64,000 bases of DNA from Nectonema munidae (lineage: Eukaryota > Nematomorpha > Nectonematoida > Nectonematidae): positions 62,001-126,000 of the forward strand of contig JAUIRK010000278.1 in NCBI GenBank assembly GCA_030549495.1. Reading direction: 5' to 3'. The notes under the pieces are model-generated. The model worked only from the letters and a program-made list of their open reading frames with translations, did no database searches and was not told the origin of the DNA. Every line of letters starts with the position of its first letter. Within the stretch, counting starts at the first letter, position 1. Position numbers and translations under genes: made by a program. Shown here one piece after another: positions 43,421-54,226 of the stretch.

Positions 43421-44135
43421 TGATTTTGTTATATACTATTTTATATCCCATATTTACATTTTATATATAGATGTGTTTATTTTTTGAATTTTGATTTAAT
43501 TAATTTATGCTTGAGGGGGTGAGGGTACCAAAAACGTACACGTGCGTACAGGGGGAGGCTCGAAAATAGCCAATTGTATGCATACGTACTCTATGCATGA
43601 CCCCTAACACATTTAGGTGTTATGGAACTATTATAGAAACGACATGTGAGAAAGACTAGTATTTAAATGTTTTCTCAGTTGATGAAAAATTTTTGACGCA
43701 ACTATACCTTAGCATTGTAAAATCTACTCGACGAGGTGGCAATAATATGCGATATAAGTGTGGCTACTTTAGCTCATTTTTGAAAAACTGAATGTTTCAT
43801 CCTTAAAAATACAATATGGCTGCGATCAATTTTGTAATTCAAGTTTCACAAAACATAGTAATATCTTCACTCGGAGCTGCATGTTATTCTGAGGAATATA
43901 ATAGCGGTGATATTTATTTCAATCATCGAATATCGAAAATATTATAGTTCAACAATTAACCGTATTTTTCGGTCATAAGACATACCACTATTTTTGCTTA
44001 AAATTACAAAAAAAAATAAATATAGAATTGTTGTTGAAAATAATTTAACTTGGCACAAAAATTATTCTTTGAACTCAAACAATAAATAAATCCTTTAAAA
44101 TTAAGCAAAAGAATTTTTTGAAAACTATCAAAATA
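43421..44135. other. Intergenic DNA with repeat debris
   Basis: ACCGTATTTTTCGGTCATAA at about 43961 is wording often found at the end of short inverted-repeat elements, but no matching second end was found. GTGCGTACAGGGGGAGG near 43543 is another orphan piece. Confidence 0.35.
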
Positions 44136-44172
44136 TTGGGTTGTTCGAAAAATTCGTGCCGATTTTTAGCGT
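44136..44172 (+). repeat. Mariner-like terminal repeat fossil
   Basis: TTGGGTTGTTCGAAAAATTC followed by GTGCCGATTTTTAGCG matches the familiar mariner end (TTGGGTTG..CGGAAAGTTCGTGCCGA). No opposite end or transposase was found nearby. Confidence 0.5.
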
Positions 44173-44439
44173 GATAGTTCATGCTTCGACACACGAAAGA
44201 ATCTGTCGCATTATCAACAAATATTATATTTAAATTTTAAAGGCATGCAAATTTTTTATTTTCATTGGCCTATTTTTACGCATTTATTCATCTACTCTTT
44301 TGTTTTTTAAAGTTTTAAAGTGATTTTACTGTGTTTGTGATTTTTTTTAAAAGTGACTATACTGTGTTGGCGAATTTGAATAATAAATTATTATTAAAAA
44401 GTGGAAGCTCTCATATTCAAATTTTAAATTTATTTTTTT

Positions 44440-46440
44440 GGTCACCCTCTAAAATGAAGCGGCTAGGAAACACTTCTTAAGTTTTTCTCAAAAAGACAAA
44501 ATGAAGACAGTGATTCAGATGATCATTGAATTTCTGATTCTCAGAAGAAATGTACAAATATAGAAGAGCCCATGGTTGCCATTGAAGAAAGGAAAAAGCA
44601 GAAAAGGAGAAGCTTCGTATGCCAGCGAATTTGCTGATTGGATTGCAATTGAGATGCCAATAATCAAGTATTGGAAGTGACATGTAACTGGTGCTGTAGT
44701 TTCAAGAAAGAAGCAGACGCATCATCAAAATTTGTTTTGGGCTATAAAGATTCATTTAAAAAAGAATCTTAAGATTCACGAAAGAAGTGTGTCCCACAGA
44801 AACTGTGAACTATTATACAAAGCCCAGGAGAATCCAGAAGACACACCACTGGCTAAGTGTATGTTGAAAATGGACATGGAAAACCTCAAAAAACTTTTCA
44901 TTACTGTACATTTCACTGCCTATTGAAATAAGCCAGACAGTGAATTTTGAGAAGCAAATTGAACTTATCAGGAAATTGTGAAAGAAAAATACGTGAACAG
45001 GAAATGTGCAAAGAATTTATTCATAGCATCGCTTCTTCCACTCGAAAGAAACTTATGGAAGACATTTCAAAGTCTCCTTGTGTTAGCCTTCTACTTGATG
45101 CTTCCACTGACATTTCAGTTTCAGCATCTGTTATTGTGTATATGCCTGTTGCAGAGTCTTATGTAGGTCTGGAGGAGTTACTCAATGAAACTGCTGATGG
45201 CTATATTACAGTTTTGAATTCTCTCTCTCAAAACGACTAGGAATAAACCTATTTGACTAGGGAAAAGTGGTAGGTCTTGCAACCGATGGAGCAAGAACAA
45301 TGTTGGGCTGTCATGGTGGTGTTGCTGCTAAATTAACAAAAGATATTCGCCATTTGGTTTGTCATTCATTGTGTGGCTCATAGACTCCAACTAGCAGTCC
45401 TGGATTCATTGAAAGCTGTACCATTTATGCAAAAAGTTGAGACGACTCTCAGAGGATTGCATATCTATTATCATCCTTAACCAAAGCGCTCATCCCAGCT
45501 AAAAGAAGTTGCAGCAGCTTTAGAAATGCAGTTGCTAAAACTAAGAGACATCAATGCTGTAAGATGGATTGCCAGCAAAGAACAGGCACTTCAAGCATTT
45601 TTGAAGAGTTGGCAAGCTGTGGTATTTCAGTTGCAGAACAACTCTAATGTGGGAACTTCTAATGCTCAAAAAGCAAAAGGACTGCTGAAAGCCATTTGTG
45701 ATTTTAGATTAGTAGTCTTTTTCTTTATGACTTTCTGGCAGTCCAAAAAATGGATTCTTTTCTGCTACATTTCAAAGAGAAACCCTAATGTTGCCAGAAA
45801 TCAAACCATCAGTGAACCATGCTATTTCTCTTTTAAACAAACTGGAACATAACCCAGGAGAGATTGAGTCTTTTTTGTCTGAAGTGCCTCCCACTAGTGT
45901 CTTCAGAGAAGTCCAGTTAGAAAGAGTAGAAGCAGGGGAAACAAGCCACCAAAAGGATAAAAGAATTATCCTCTCTGATGGAAAAGCTTCTCTGACAGAG
46001 CGATTCAAGACCATGGATGCAACAGTAGCACAGAATATACCCATATTTGATACAATGGGATGGCCAGAGGGTAAGAAACTGTCAAATTTTGGGGATGCTG
46101 AGCTTGAGCAACTGGTGCAGCATTTCAGCGAACCCCTATCTAACATGGAAGTTCCAACTGCTTCCTTTGCAAAGGAAATGATGCTTGATGAGAAAATCCT
46201 GGGAAAAGATCAGTCCTTCCCTCACATTTGCAAACAGGCTATGCTACACCCTGAAATATTCCCGTGTTATCCAAACTGATGTCAATTGTTTTGGTTTTAC
46301 CACAACCAACCATGATTCCCTCATGCTTGTCGCCTCAACGGTGCTTCCGTTAAGGACTTTGATCCAAATGAAAGTATTAGACAATGCCGTTCATCATGTG
46401 GGCAGAAACTTGTACATATGTGAATTAAAATAACCTGCAC
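44440..46440 (+). mobile_element. hAT transposase remnant (ZNF862/ZMYM-like type)
   Basis: Shifting plus frames give NFEKQIELIRKL, FIHSIASSTRKKLMEDISKS, then VSLLLDASTDISVSASV (first catalytic Asp region). VGLATDGARTMLGCHGGVAA (second Asp) and KLTKDIRHLVCH follow, then RWIASKEQALQAFLKSWQAV, SVNHAISLLNKLEHNPGEIE and FKTMDATVAQNIPIFDTMGW. The hATC dimerisation core is missing after HPEIFPCYPN at 46279. At least five frame changes or stops make it a fossil. It is less AT-rich than its surroundings. Confidence 0.8.
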
Positions 46441-46955
46441 TATTTTTCTATGTAAATAATGTTTACTAAACATTTTTAGTAAGAAATAAATTGCATATTT
46501 CATTTCTAAAGTAATTGCATTTTAATTATTTTAATACATTTGGCAAAGGAAAAAAAATACATATGAATGATGCATGGCAAAGTTTATATGTACGTGCTAC
46601 TAAACTTAACAAAAAATTTCCCACCTATGTACTAATCGTACATAAAATAAAGGGAATAATGTCTACCTAATATTTATAGAAAATTCTTGAGGTACGATTA
46701 TAGAAGGTAATGAAAACTATTTCATGAATAAAATAGACTTTGCTATTGGAAAATAGGGTGTAACAGCTTTCCTAGAGCCCTGCGCGGGTTGTAAAAAGTC
46801 TTAACACGTTTGTTATCCGAATAAATAAATTGTTCAATCAACAATTGAAATATTTCAAATTTTGTATATAGAATCACAAAAGATTAGCAGCCCCTTGATT
46901 TTTCAAATTTGAATTTTTTTAATTTGTATAGTTTGTTTTCTCATATAAAATAATT
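46441..46955. other. AT-rich DNA, no gene
   Basis: Nothing recognised. Confidence 0.5.
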
Positions 46956-47335
46956 TTACAAATTTAAGAAAGCATTAGAGTTTACCTCTTGAACTAAGTC
47001 AATGAATCCACCACAACTGATCGTTTCAAATGGTCTAAGATCTTTAGCTATAAAACGAACGCATGCCAGTTTAATGTTTTCTTTTTTAGCTTTCGAAATA
47101 ACTTTAGCATTATTCAAAACTGGCTTGATAGCATCAGTCAGTAAAGTTTGATTAGGATATATTTTGCACTTGTGTCTCCTAAGAATAGAAGTACCTGTTT
47201 TTCTTCCACAATAAGCGAAAGCTTGAAAGCATACTTTACAAGCGGCAAAATCCAAATCAGTATTTTTTTTCATTTACCACGATACCAAACGTCTTCCAGA
47301 CCTCCGATTTCAATCCATTTACATTTTTTATTTTA
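46956..47335 (-). mobile_element. hAT N-terminal fragment with BED zinc finger
   Basis: The minus strand reads SEVWKTFGIVVNE, then after a frame change in an A-run KKNTDLDFAACKVCFQAFAY, KTGTSILRRHKC (BED finger C..C...H...C spacing) and CVRFIAKDLRPFETISCGGF, the entry to a Hermes-like hAT transposase. It ends LVQE at a GTAAAC donor-like site, after which nothing matches. Confidence 0.7.
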
Positions 47336-48524
47336 TATAAGCCAAATTTCAAATCAGATTAAACTTGCTGAGATGTTAACGTTGCCATTTAAAATATGCC
47401 AAAGAAAACAACCAAAAAAATGAATTATCGAATAATATTTTTAAATGGATATTTCATAAATATGATATTATTCTATTATTTGATTTTTTTCTCCTTCTCT
47501 TGTGCATGCATCAATGACGCTAATCAAACCTGCTCTATCTTTCTATTTCAATTACGATTTCACTTCATCACACAATATTTACTCAATGCAAATCTCTTTC
47601 CAATATACGTAACAAAAAAAAAGTAAAAAACTTGTAAAACATTTTGTAAAAACTTTTTTAAAACAAGTGCTCATATTTTATAAATTAAAACTAATCTTAA
47701 TAAAAAGATAAAAGAAATTTTTATAAGAACGTCACCTGAAGAGAACAAAAATGTTTTATCAACAGAATCCAATTTTTAAAAATGAAAAAGTTAAGTAGAA
47801 TAGAAGAACAGTTTGGAAAAATACGAAATGTTGAATGTTTTCAATTATAGAATGAAAATTAAATACGTGACATAGGAAATTAAGTTGGGACCTATACGAA
47901 AGATAGCAGTATTGTTCAGGTTGCTCCATTATAAAGATTTCGCTTTCAAAAGATTATAAATATTTTAACTCTTCAAAAAGTAAGTAACATGTGTGTTACT
48001 TTGGACATTGATGGATCAAAACATTTTTAAGTTTTAACTTTATAATAATTTATGATAAATAATGACATAATTGTTAAAATAAATGAGAATAATATAGTTA
48101 TAAAGTATGTCGAATTTGGAATTGTAGGAAACTCACAAGATATGTTTGACTTGTAAATAAAATGGAAATAAAAAAATTTATTTTTAAAATTGAAATACAA
48201 AAAAATAGATTAAAGAATGTATTTTATTCCATTGAAAAGTTAGGAATACAATGAAAATTAAAAAAAAAGCTTTATATTCTCTCATCCAATACATCCTATG
48301 GTACATTCTAGAGTATTGCAACCCAACTGACATTGCTTAAACAAAATTTAAACAAGAAATTACATAAATTCAGAAAGAAAAATACCTTAAAGTAAGAAGT
48401 TAGCCTGGCTTGAAAACTTTCTTGAAAACTTCTTGTAAAAAAGAAGCTATTTTCAAAAAGGCAATTATGCACTCATAAAAGTGAATGCGGACAAACAACA
48501 GATTGTCCGCCCTATATTAATAAA
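47336..48524. other. AT-rich DNA, no gene
   Basis: No coding texture. An open plus frame at 47396-47626 is hydrophobic and compositional. Confidence 0.5.
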
Positions 48525-48677
48525 ACCCACACCCGCCCCGCAAAAATACCCACACCCGCCCCGCAAAAATACCCACACCCGCCCCGCAAAAATACCCACA
48601 CCCGCCCCGCAAAAATACCCACACCCGCCCCGCAAAAATATCCACACCCGCCCCGCAAAAATACCCACACCCGCCGC
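48525..48677 (+). repeat. 23-bp GC-rich minisatellite, about 6.6 units
   Basis: The unit ACCCACACCCGCCCCGCAAAAAT is repeated with period 23 and nearly no change (one C/T difference, last unit cut). It is strongly GC-rich against its surroundings. As 23 is not a multiple of three, and units lack stops, several frames on both strands are open through it. These open frames are not genes. Confidence 0.93.
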
Positions 48678-48679
48678 AG

Positions 48680-49435
48680 AGCACTACTTTCCACACGATA
48701 AAAAAATGTTTTAAGATGATTTTTTTCCAATCTTTTTGACAGTAAAATTTAACCATGAGTAGAATATATTTTAATCAAAATTTGAACGCTATTAATAGAG
48801 TTAACAAATCAAAATTTTAGTCATTTATAATTTAGGCTTTATCATGAATAAAGAGAAAAAACATGCTAATTAAGATTTATATTTGTTATACATTTAAATT
48901 AAAAAATAAATAACACTTGAGTCATATAATTATAATAAAAATTACATTATAATTTTCATAATCTTTCCAAAAAATAAAAGTTTCTAAAAATTTCATATAC
49001 TAAATAAGAAATGGAATATAGAAGAAAACGTTAATCTAAAATTGGAAAGAATAAAAAGCTCGCCATTTTATATTCAAAAGGGAATGGCACTCAAAAATAA
49101 ATAAAAAAATCAACTTCTAAATTTGATCCGACAGAAGCAGCTGTGTCATTTACAACCAACACGCTTTTCACAACAAATATAGAAGATTGAAGTTTAAAGT
49201 AAACAAAAGATTTTGTTTCTAAGTTTTTTGAATAAAACGTTTTTAAATATAATCAATTGTAGGTTGTTTGATGCGCCTCGCATACATAAGCCACCTATGC
49301 TGGTTTACAGGCAACAACGCGTCACTCGGCAATAATTAATTGTAGAAAAACTTTTATTTTATAATATAATAAAATATATAAAAGTTTTTACAAATTATTT
49401 TATTTTTAAAATCATTTTTTAAAAATTCATTTTAA
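48680..49435. other. AT-rich DNA with one GC-richer patch
   Basis: The patch 49255-49345 (GATGCGCCTCGCATACATAA and on) lies between two AATTAATTG/CAATTGTAG segments and is unassigned. Confidence 0.35.
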
Positions 49436-49439
49436 TTCG

Positions 49440-49620
49440 AGAACTAATGGTTGTTAGGCTGTACCTCTCAGCTTAACAGTTGAAGGTCATGGGTTCGATC
49501 ACCAAGGCTCCCTACTCTTAAAAACAAAATAATAAAACTGTGAACCATCTTCAAGCATAATGCGAGGGAGTTGCTAAAGTATAGAAAGACATAATCAAAC
49601 GTGCATAAACATAGATTTCA
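49440..49620 (+). repeat. tRNA-derived SINE copy
   Basis: GTTGTTAGGCTGTACC (A-box side) is followed by GGTCATGGGTTCGATCACC (B-box side) and a non-tRNA tail. It lacks a full cloverleaf. Confidence 0.5.
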
Positions 49621-50114
49621 ATCAGCTTTCTTAAAGTTTATGCCTCAAATAAAAAAATTAGCTATACTAAATAAAATACTTCAACAGTAAACAAAATCTT
49701 TTGCAAAATAACCTATTTTTTTAACCCTCGCTTGATGAACTCTATGTATTTTTTCCGCTCTCAACATTAAAACGCTATTTACACAAAATTTTATTATAGA
49801 AACCTCAATTACCACTAACATGTAAATGTTCTTTACAATTTTAAGTTTAATCTTTAGTAAAAAAAATATTTTGTGGCTATATTTTTACCAAAACTTAAAA
49901 ATAATAAATTTATCATAAAAAATTACTAGATGGCGTTAATTTATATATATATAATAATTTAAAAATTTATGGATTTAACTTTACAACGCATATATTTATA
50001 TTTTCAAGCTATTCTCATAACACGAATAACCGGTTTTTACTTAAAAAAAACTTAGTCTAAAAAAGTCAAAAAAAAAGATAACAGGTGTTAAAAATTTATT
50101 TTAAAACTATAAAC

Positions 50115-51773
50115 TTAGAGGCATTTAGAGCAAATAACTTTAGAATGATATTTACAAACCATATTTCCACATTTTGCACATCGACGTGAAGTTCTGTTTT
50201 TTCTTGAGATGCAAAGAAAATATGAAGCTTTGCTTGATGATGTAGGTTCTACTTTACTACGACTTTCAAAACCATAGTATGATAATAAATGCTTGACATC
50301 AAGGGATAACTCTGAAGTTAGAGATCTTATTTTCATAGATTCTTCAGCCATTCGCAAGGCAAGCATTTTTATAAATATCTTTCTACCGCCTTGTTTTGTG
50401 TTGGGGAAATCCCTAGGGCTATTGAACTTTGCTATAACCCATGAGTTCAGCACACTAATATCTAGATAATTTAAAAATAGCGCAAAAGTACACTTTTTAT
50501 TGGGTTTATACAATTTGTAAGCTCTTAGCATTTTATTCACAACATCAACTCCACATTTGAACTTGTTGTATTCCAACAAGCTCTCAGGTTTCGAAGCAAC
50601 ATTAGTGATTTGCACGTTTTTATGCTGTGACGACATAATATATACAACTTTGAAGTTACATACGGCATGACGTCTAGGTATATACGCGCTCAGAGAAACA
50701 TAATCGGAATATATTATTCTACTTTCGCATTCACTAAGTCACAATTCTCTAAGATGGGGGGGGGGGGGGGGGGGGTGGGTCTAAATACTAAGGGGACAAA
50801 TCTCCTATTTGACATAATAGTTCCCCACAATGATAAATTTTTTGTACTACACCAAACAGCTAAGGAATGACTAGTAAAAAATCTATCCGTGTAAATGCCA
50901 CACCCTTTAGGTATTTTACTATTTTCAATTAGTCTTGCAAATATTTAGCCCAGAAAAGTAAGTTCTATCAGAAATACCACCCACATAGATTTCGGGAGAT
51001 AGACAATAATAAAATTTAGCGTCGTTTATGTGATATAAATTTATACCGTAGTTTCTGGGTTTTTTGGGGTCATATATTTTGACCGGACATCCTCCCCTAA
51101 ATGTAACAAGCTATTCATCTATGGTAACGGCTGAATGAGGATTCCAATACAATGAAAAAACTTTACTCGTTTTTTTTGTCAAAACGTAAAAATACGTGAA
51201 TGAGAGTAAACATATCGCGTCCCAAGCAACTTCGTAAAAAAGGACTCTCAGCATTTGAAAATAAGTCAGCAGTTTTAACTTTTTGATCACCATTTTGACC
51301 GATGTAAATCAAAGAGCCAAAGTAAGCGAGAAGATGGGAAACACTAAACTTTGTGTAGCAGTGGTACAAGTTTACATACTTAGGATTAGTCGATCTAAAA
51401 AATAAAATTTGTTTTACTTTTCAGATTTTAAAAATACAACTTACTTATAATTGGATTCCATTTTGTGCATTGTCATTCAGTACAAATATTGAATAAGTTC
51501 AACATCGAAAAAAAGTTTAAATATGGAAAAAATATCCTTTAAATTTTTAGCAGAGTTAAAATTAGGACCTGGAGGTCTGGAGATCGAATCGCGAATATTC
51601 AAACTTTCTCTTCTTCCTACTCCACTACATCTTGGCTCCGAAAAATATTCAGTAGAATCAGGAGCAATCAGATTTTGATCAAAAAAGTCAATTTCACTAG
51701 ACATGTTCGAGATTTGAGATGTCTCATTATCAGAATCACAGAAAGTTGAAGAAGAGTTATCGGAAGAAGACAT
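50115..51773 (-). pseudogene. piggyBac transposase pseudogene
   Basis: The N-terminus MSSSDNSSSTFCDSDNETSQ at 51773 is followed by a candidate 50-bp intron (GTAAGT...TTTTTTAG) at the same place as in element 1. YTKFSVSHLLAYFGSLIYIG and FLRFDKK come next, a damaged middle, then NRRFVPLVFRP, a G20 (C20 in sense) run, ESRIIYSDYVSLSAYIPRRH and EYNKFKCGVDVVNKMLRAYK (third Asp). It ends in the Cys finger RRCAKCGNMVCKYHSKVICS. Several frame changes and stops lie between 50640 and 51170. It is close kin of element 1 along its length. Confidence 0.88.
50756..50775 (+). repeat. G20 homopolymer inside piggyBac coding sequence
   Basis: Twenty G in a row followed by TGGG. On the coding strand it reads as a proline run between FRP and HLREL, where element 1 has FRPDHLKSL with no such run. 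Confidence 0.9.
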
Positions 51774-52179
51774 GTTATAAAGGAACACGATAAAGAAATT
51801 CTTTCAAGTCAACGTGTATAAAGAAAAGGAGTACACAACAAAAAGTATTGAGCAGATGTTCACAAAACTTCGAGAAAAATATGTGCTTTGTTTTCATTAT
51901 GTGTTGATGGTGCAATTTATTATATGCGTAGCACGTAAACATAAGCGGATTGCCAGAATTTAATAAATATTTATGCCAATGATATCATGATAAAACCATA
52001 TTACACATCTATTACGTAATAGTTTTTTATCATCAACAAATCTTTGCGTTCAATAGCATACAAAATTAGTGTGATTTTTCTCAAGAAGCCACAGCTTATC
52101 AGTAAAATATCGATCTAGAAATTTTTAGCAAGGACAAAACTAGTAGCAATACTGTCACCCAATTCCTCTTGTTTTACAC

Positions 52180-52763
52180 CAGCCATGTCAAACATGCAGC
52201 CTTGCGGCCCACACAGATTACAGTATTATTAATTATAATTTTATGTATAAGTGTAGATTTAGACTTCTCAGAGAACTAGGTTGACTGATTTTCACTTATC
52301 ATCTCTTATAAAAGTTCGCACTGCACAGAAATTTCAGCCAGACATAGCAAAGATTGTCAATAACAAGAGGTGTCAAGCCTCGGGACAAGAACATGTAAAG
52401 TATTTGAATAATTAATAATAAATGTTTATTTTGAAGTATTGTAATTTATGTGCATTTCATTTGTAGTTCATTCAAATACATGTGGGCCATGTATGTTGCC
52501 TTATAAACTTTTTTTATATTAAAATAAAGAACAGATTTATATCCGCGCTAATTTTTTAATTAAATTATTTTGTTTAACTATACATGACTTTGTACTTGCA
52601 TTTTTGAATATAATCAAACCATTACATGTTTCTAAGTTAAAAGTAAAATATTCTGCAATAATTTTTATTGAACAACTTTAAATATAATTGTAGGAGTGCG
52701 GCCCTCATGAGAACACAAACTCACTCCTTTGGCCCTCATGGGACTCCGAGTTTGACCTGCCTG
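52180..52763. mobile_element. Non-autonomous hAT element nested in piggyBac element 2
   Basis: It begins CAGCCATGTCAAACATGCAG and ends (complement) CAGGCAGGTCAAACTCGGAG, the well-known CAGGGGTGTCAAACTC style. Identical 8-bp flanks TTTTACAC lie at 52172-52179 and 52764-52771. It is 584 bp with no transposase. Confidence 0.92.
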
Positions 52764-53107
52764 TTTTACACTATTATAATTTCTAGATTCCAAAATATAG
52801 AGAAATGAATAAAACAACTCATAACTCTTCTAAATCAGTAAAAATTTCAAAAAATTTGATAAATCCATAATATGAAATTTTTAATTTATATTTTATTTAG
52901 ATGGCGTTAAAAAATATATGTAAAAATAGATTTTTTTAATATTAGATCAAATAAATTGATAATTAATTTTATTTTATATTTGTTTAATATTTTTATCAAT
53001 ATATGAAATTTTGTCATAACGCGTTTATAGTTATCACTATTAAATTTCTTTTTAGGAAGACACATAACGTAGCGGAAAAAATGTATTGAGTCCGTCAACG
53101 GTGTTAG

Positions 53108-53782
53108 AACCATATAATATAAGGATATAAATTCTTATATAATATAAGAATTTTATAATATTATTTAATTTTCCTCTATAGTTTCTAAAAAATGTTATTT
53201 AAAAAAAACTGAAAAATAACTTGAATAATTAATCTAATGAGGTATCAAAAGAAAATTAAATTATCTTTGCCCTCCTTCTTTCTCGTATTTTTTTAGTAAA
53301 AGATCGTATTACTATTATTTAATAATTTTTTATAATATATATATAATATATCAAGATACCTAATTAAATTAATAATAATTGAACTTTTTTTTCAGTTTAA
53401 TTTTACTAAAATGAGATAACATTGTTTAGGAACTATAGAGAGAAATTAAGAGCATTATAAAAGAATAGAAACAAAATCTGTGTTTAATTACGTCTTTCAT
53501 TTTGCCAATATTTTAGCAATTCCACATAATGCAAGAATATAACTTTATGGCTGAAACTGCTTTAATATCTAACCAATAAAATCAATTTTAATTAATCACG
53601 AAATATTTTTCATATGTTACCAAAATTATAAATAATAATATAAAATAATAATTTTTTATTATTAATTTTTTGCTCATTTTAAGAATCTATTTATCAATTT
53701 GTAAAAAATGGATTATTACAGACTATATCTGGATATCGTACAAATTTCTTTCAATCTAAAAAATTTATAGAAGTGTTCAACG
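53108..53782. other. AT-rich DNA, no gene
   Basis: A near-palindrome TTCTTATATAATATAAGAA sits at about 53132. Otherwise AT-rich without coding. Confidence 0.5.
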
Positions 53783-53790
53783 CCTTATAA

Positions 53791-54218
53791 TTGCTTTTCA
53801 AGTTACACTTATGAAATAACTGAAACTTTGGGGCGCACCATTTACTTGTTTTACGGCAAAATTGTCTTGCGGCGATTTTTCTTATTAGGCAAAATTTCCC
53901 GAGGTGAAATTTCCTGAGGCGAGTTTTCCTACGGCAAACTTGTTTACGGCGAATTTACCGGAAACTGAGATTGATATGGGAAAATCGTTCATAAAATTTT
54001 AAAATAAAAAATATAAAGAAGTACATACTACACATGTTGTCCATTATTTGGTCGTTTCTCGCACCTCCTGTTATGTTGTCTCGCAACCTTTGGCGTGCGT
54101 GCACATCTTGTTAAGAATCGCTGATCTACCTGGAATCTTAGGGTTTACATGGCTACCTTTCATGGCGCACCTGGCTATCTTCAAGGGCGCACCAGTGCTC
54201 ACTGTTTGAGAAGCACTG
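53791..54218. mobile_element. hAT-like non-autonomous element
   Basis: The right end in complement is CAGTGCTTCTCAAACAGTG, the left end reads TTGCTTTTCAAGTTACAC, and both arms carry GGGCGCACC/GGTGCGCCC. Flanks CCTTATAA and CCTTATGT agree at six of eight positions, a worn target-site duplication. A second nested hAT-like end (TTAAGAATCGCTGATCT) lies at 54110. Confidence 0.65.
53866..53955. repeat. Degenerate short tandem repeat (CGGCAAATTTTCC type)
   Basis: CGGCAAAATTGTCTTGCGGC and variants with GAGGTGAAATTTCC and GAGGCGAGTTTTCC recur about six times, ending AATTTACCGGAAAC. It lies inside the hAT-like element. Confidence 0.55.
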
Positions 54219-54226
54219 CCTTATGT

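Larger units (their letters stand above)
49725..53103 (-). mobile_element. piggyBac transposon, decayed (element 2)
   Basis: TTAA at 49721-49724 precedes CCCTCGCTTGATGAACTC, and the right end carries the diverged complement (GCGGAAAAAATGTATTGAGT, then CGTCAACGGTG) before TTAG at 53104-53107. AGATGGCGTTAA occurs at 49928-49939 and 52900-52911, 203 and 192 bp from the ends, exactly as in element 1 but in direct orientation. Without the hAT inserted at 52180-52763 it would be about 2.8 kb. Confidence 0.85.

Noticed and set aside
44136-44172. Complete mariner element
   Set aside because: Only one end was found, with no transposase wording or opposite inverted repeat nearby.
48525-48677. CRISPR array
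   Set aside because: The units are contiguous with no spacers, and the surroundings are animal-like. It is a minisatellite.
48465-48756. Proline/threonine-rich or Gly/Cys-rich proteins across the minisatellite
   Set aside because: The 23-bp unit is open in several frames on both strands, so the frames follow from the repeat.
49440-49512. tRNA gene
   Set aside because: A and B box-like segments are present but no closed acceptor stem or anticodon arm; a SINE head fits better. The same applies at 2012 and 36675.
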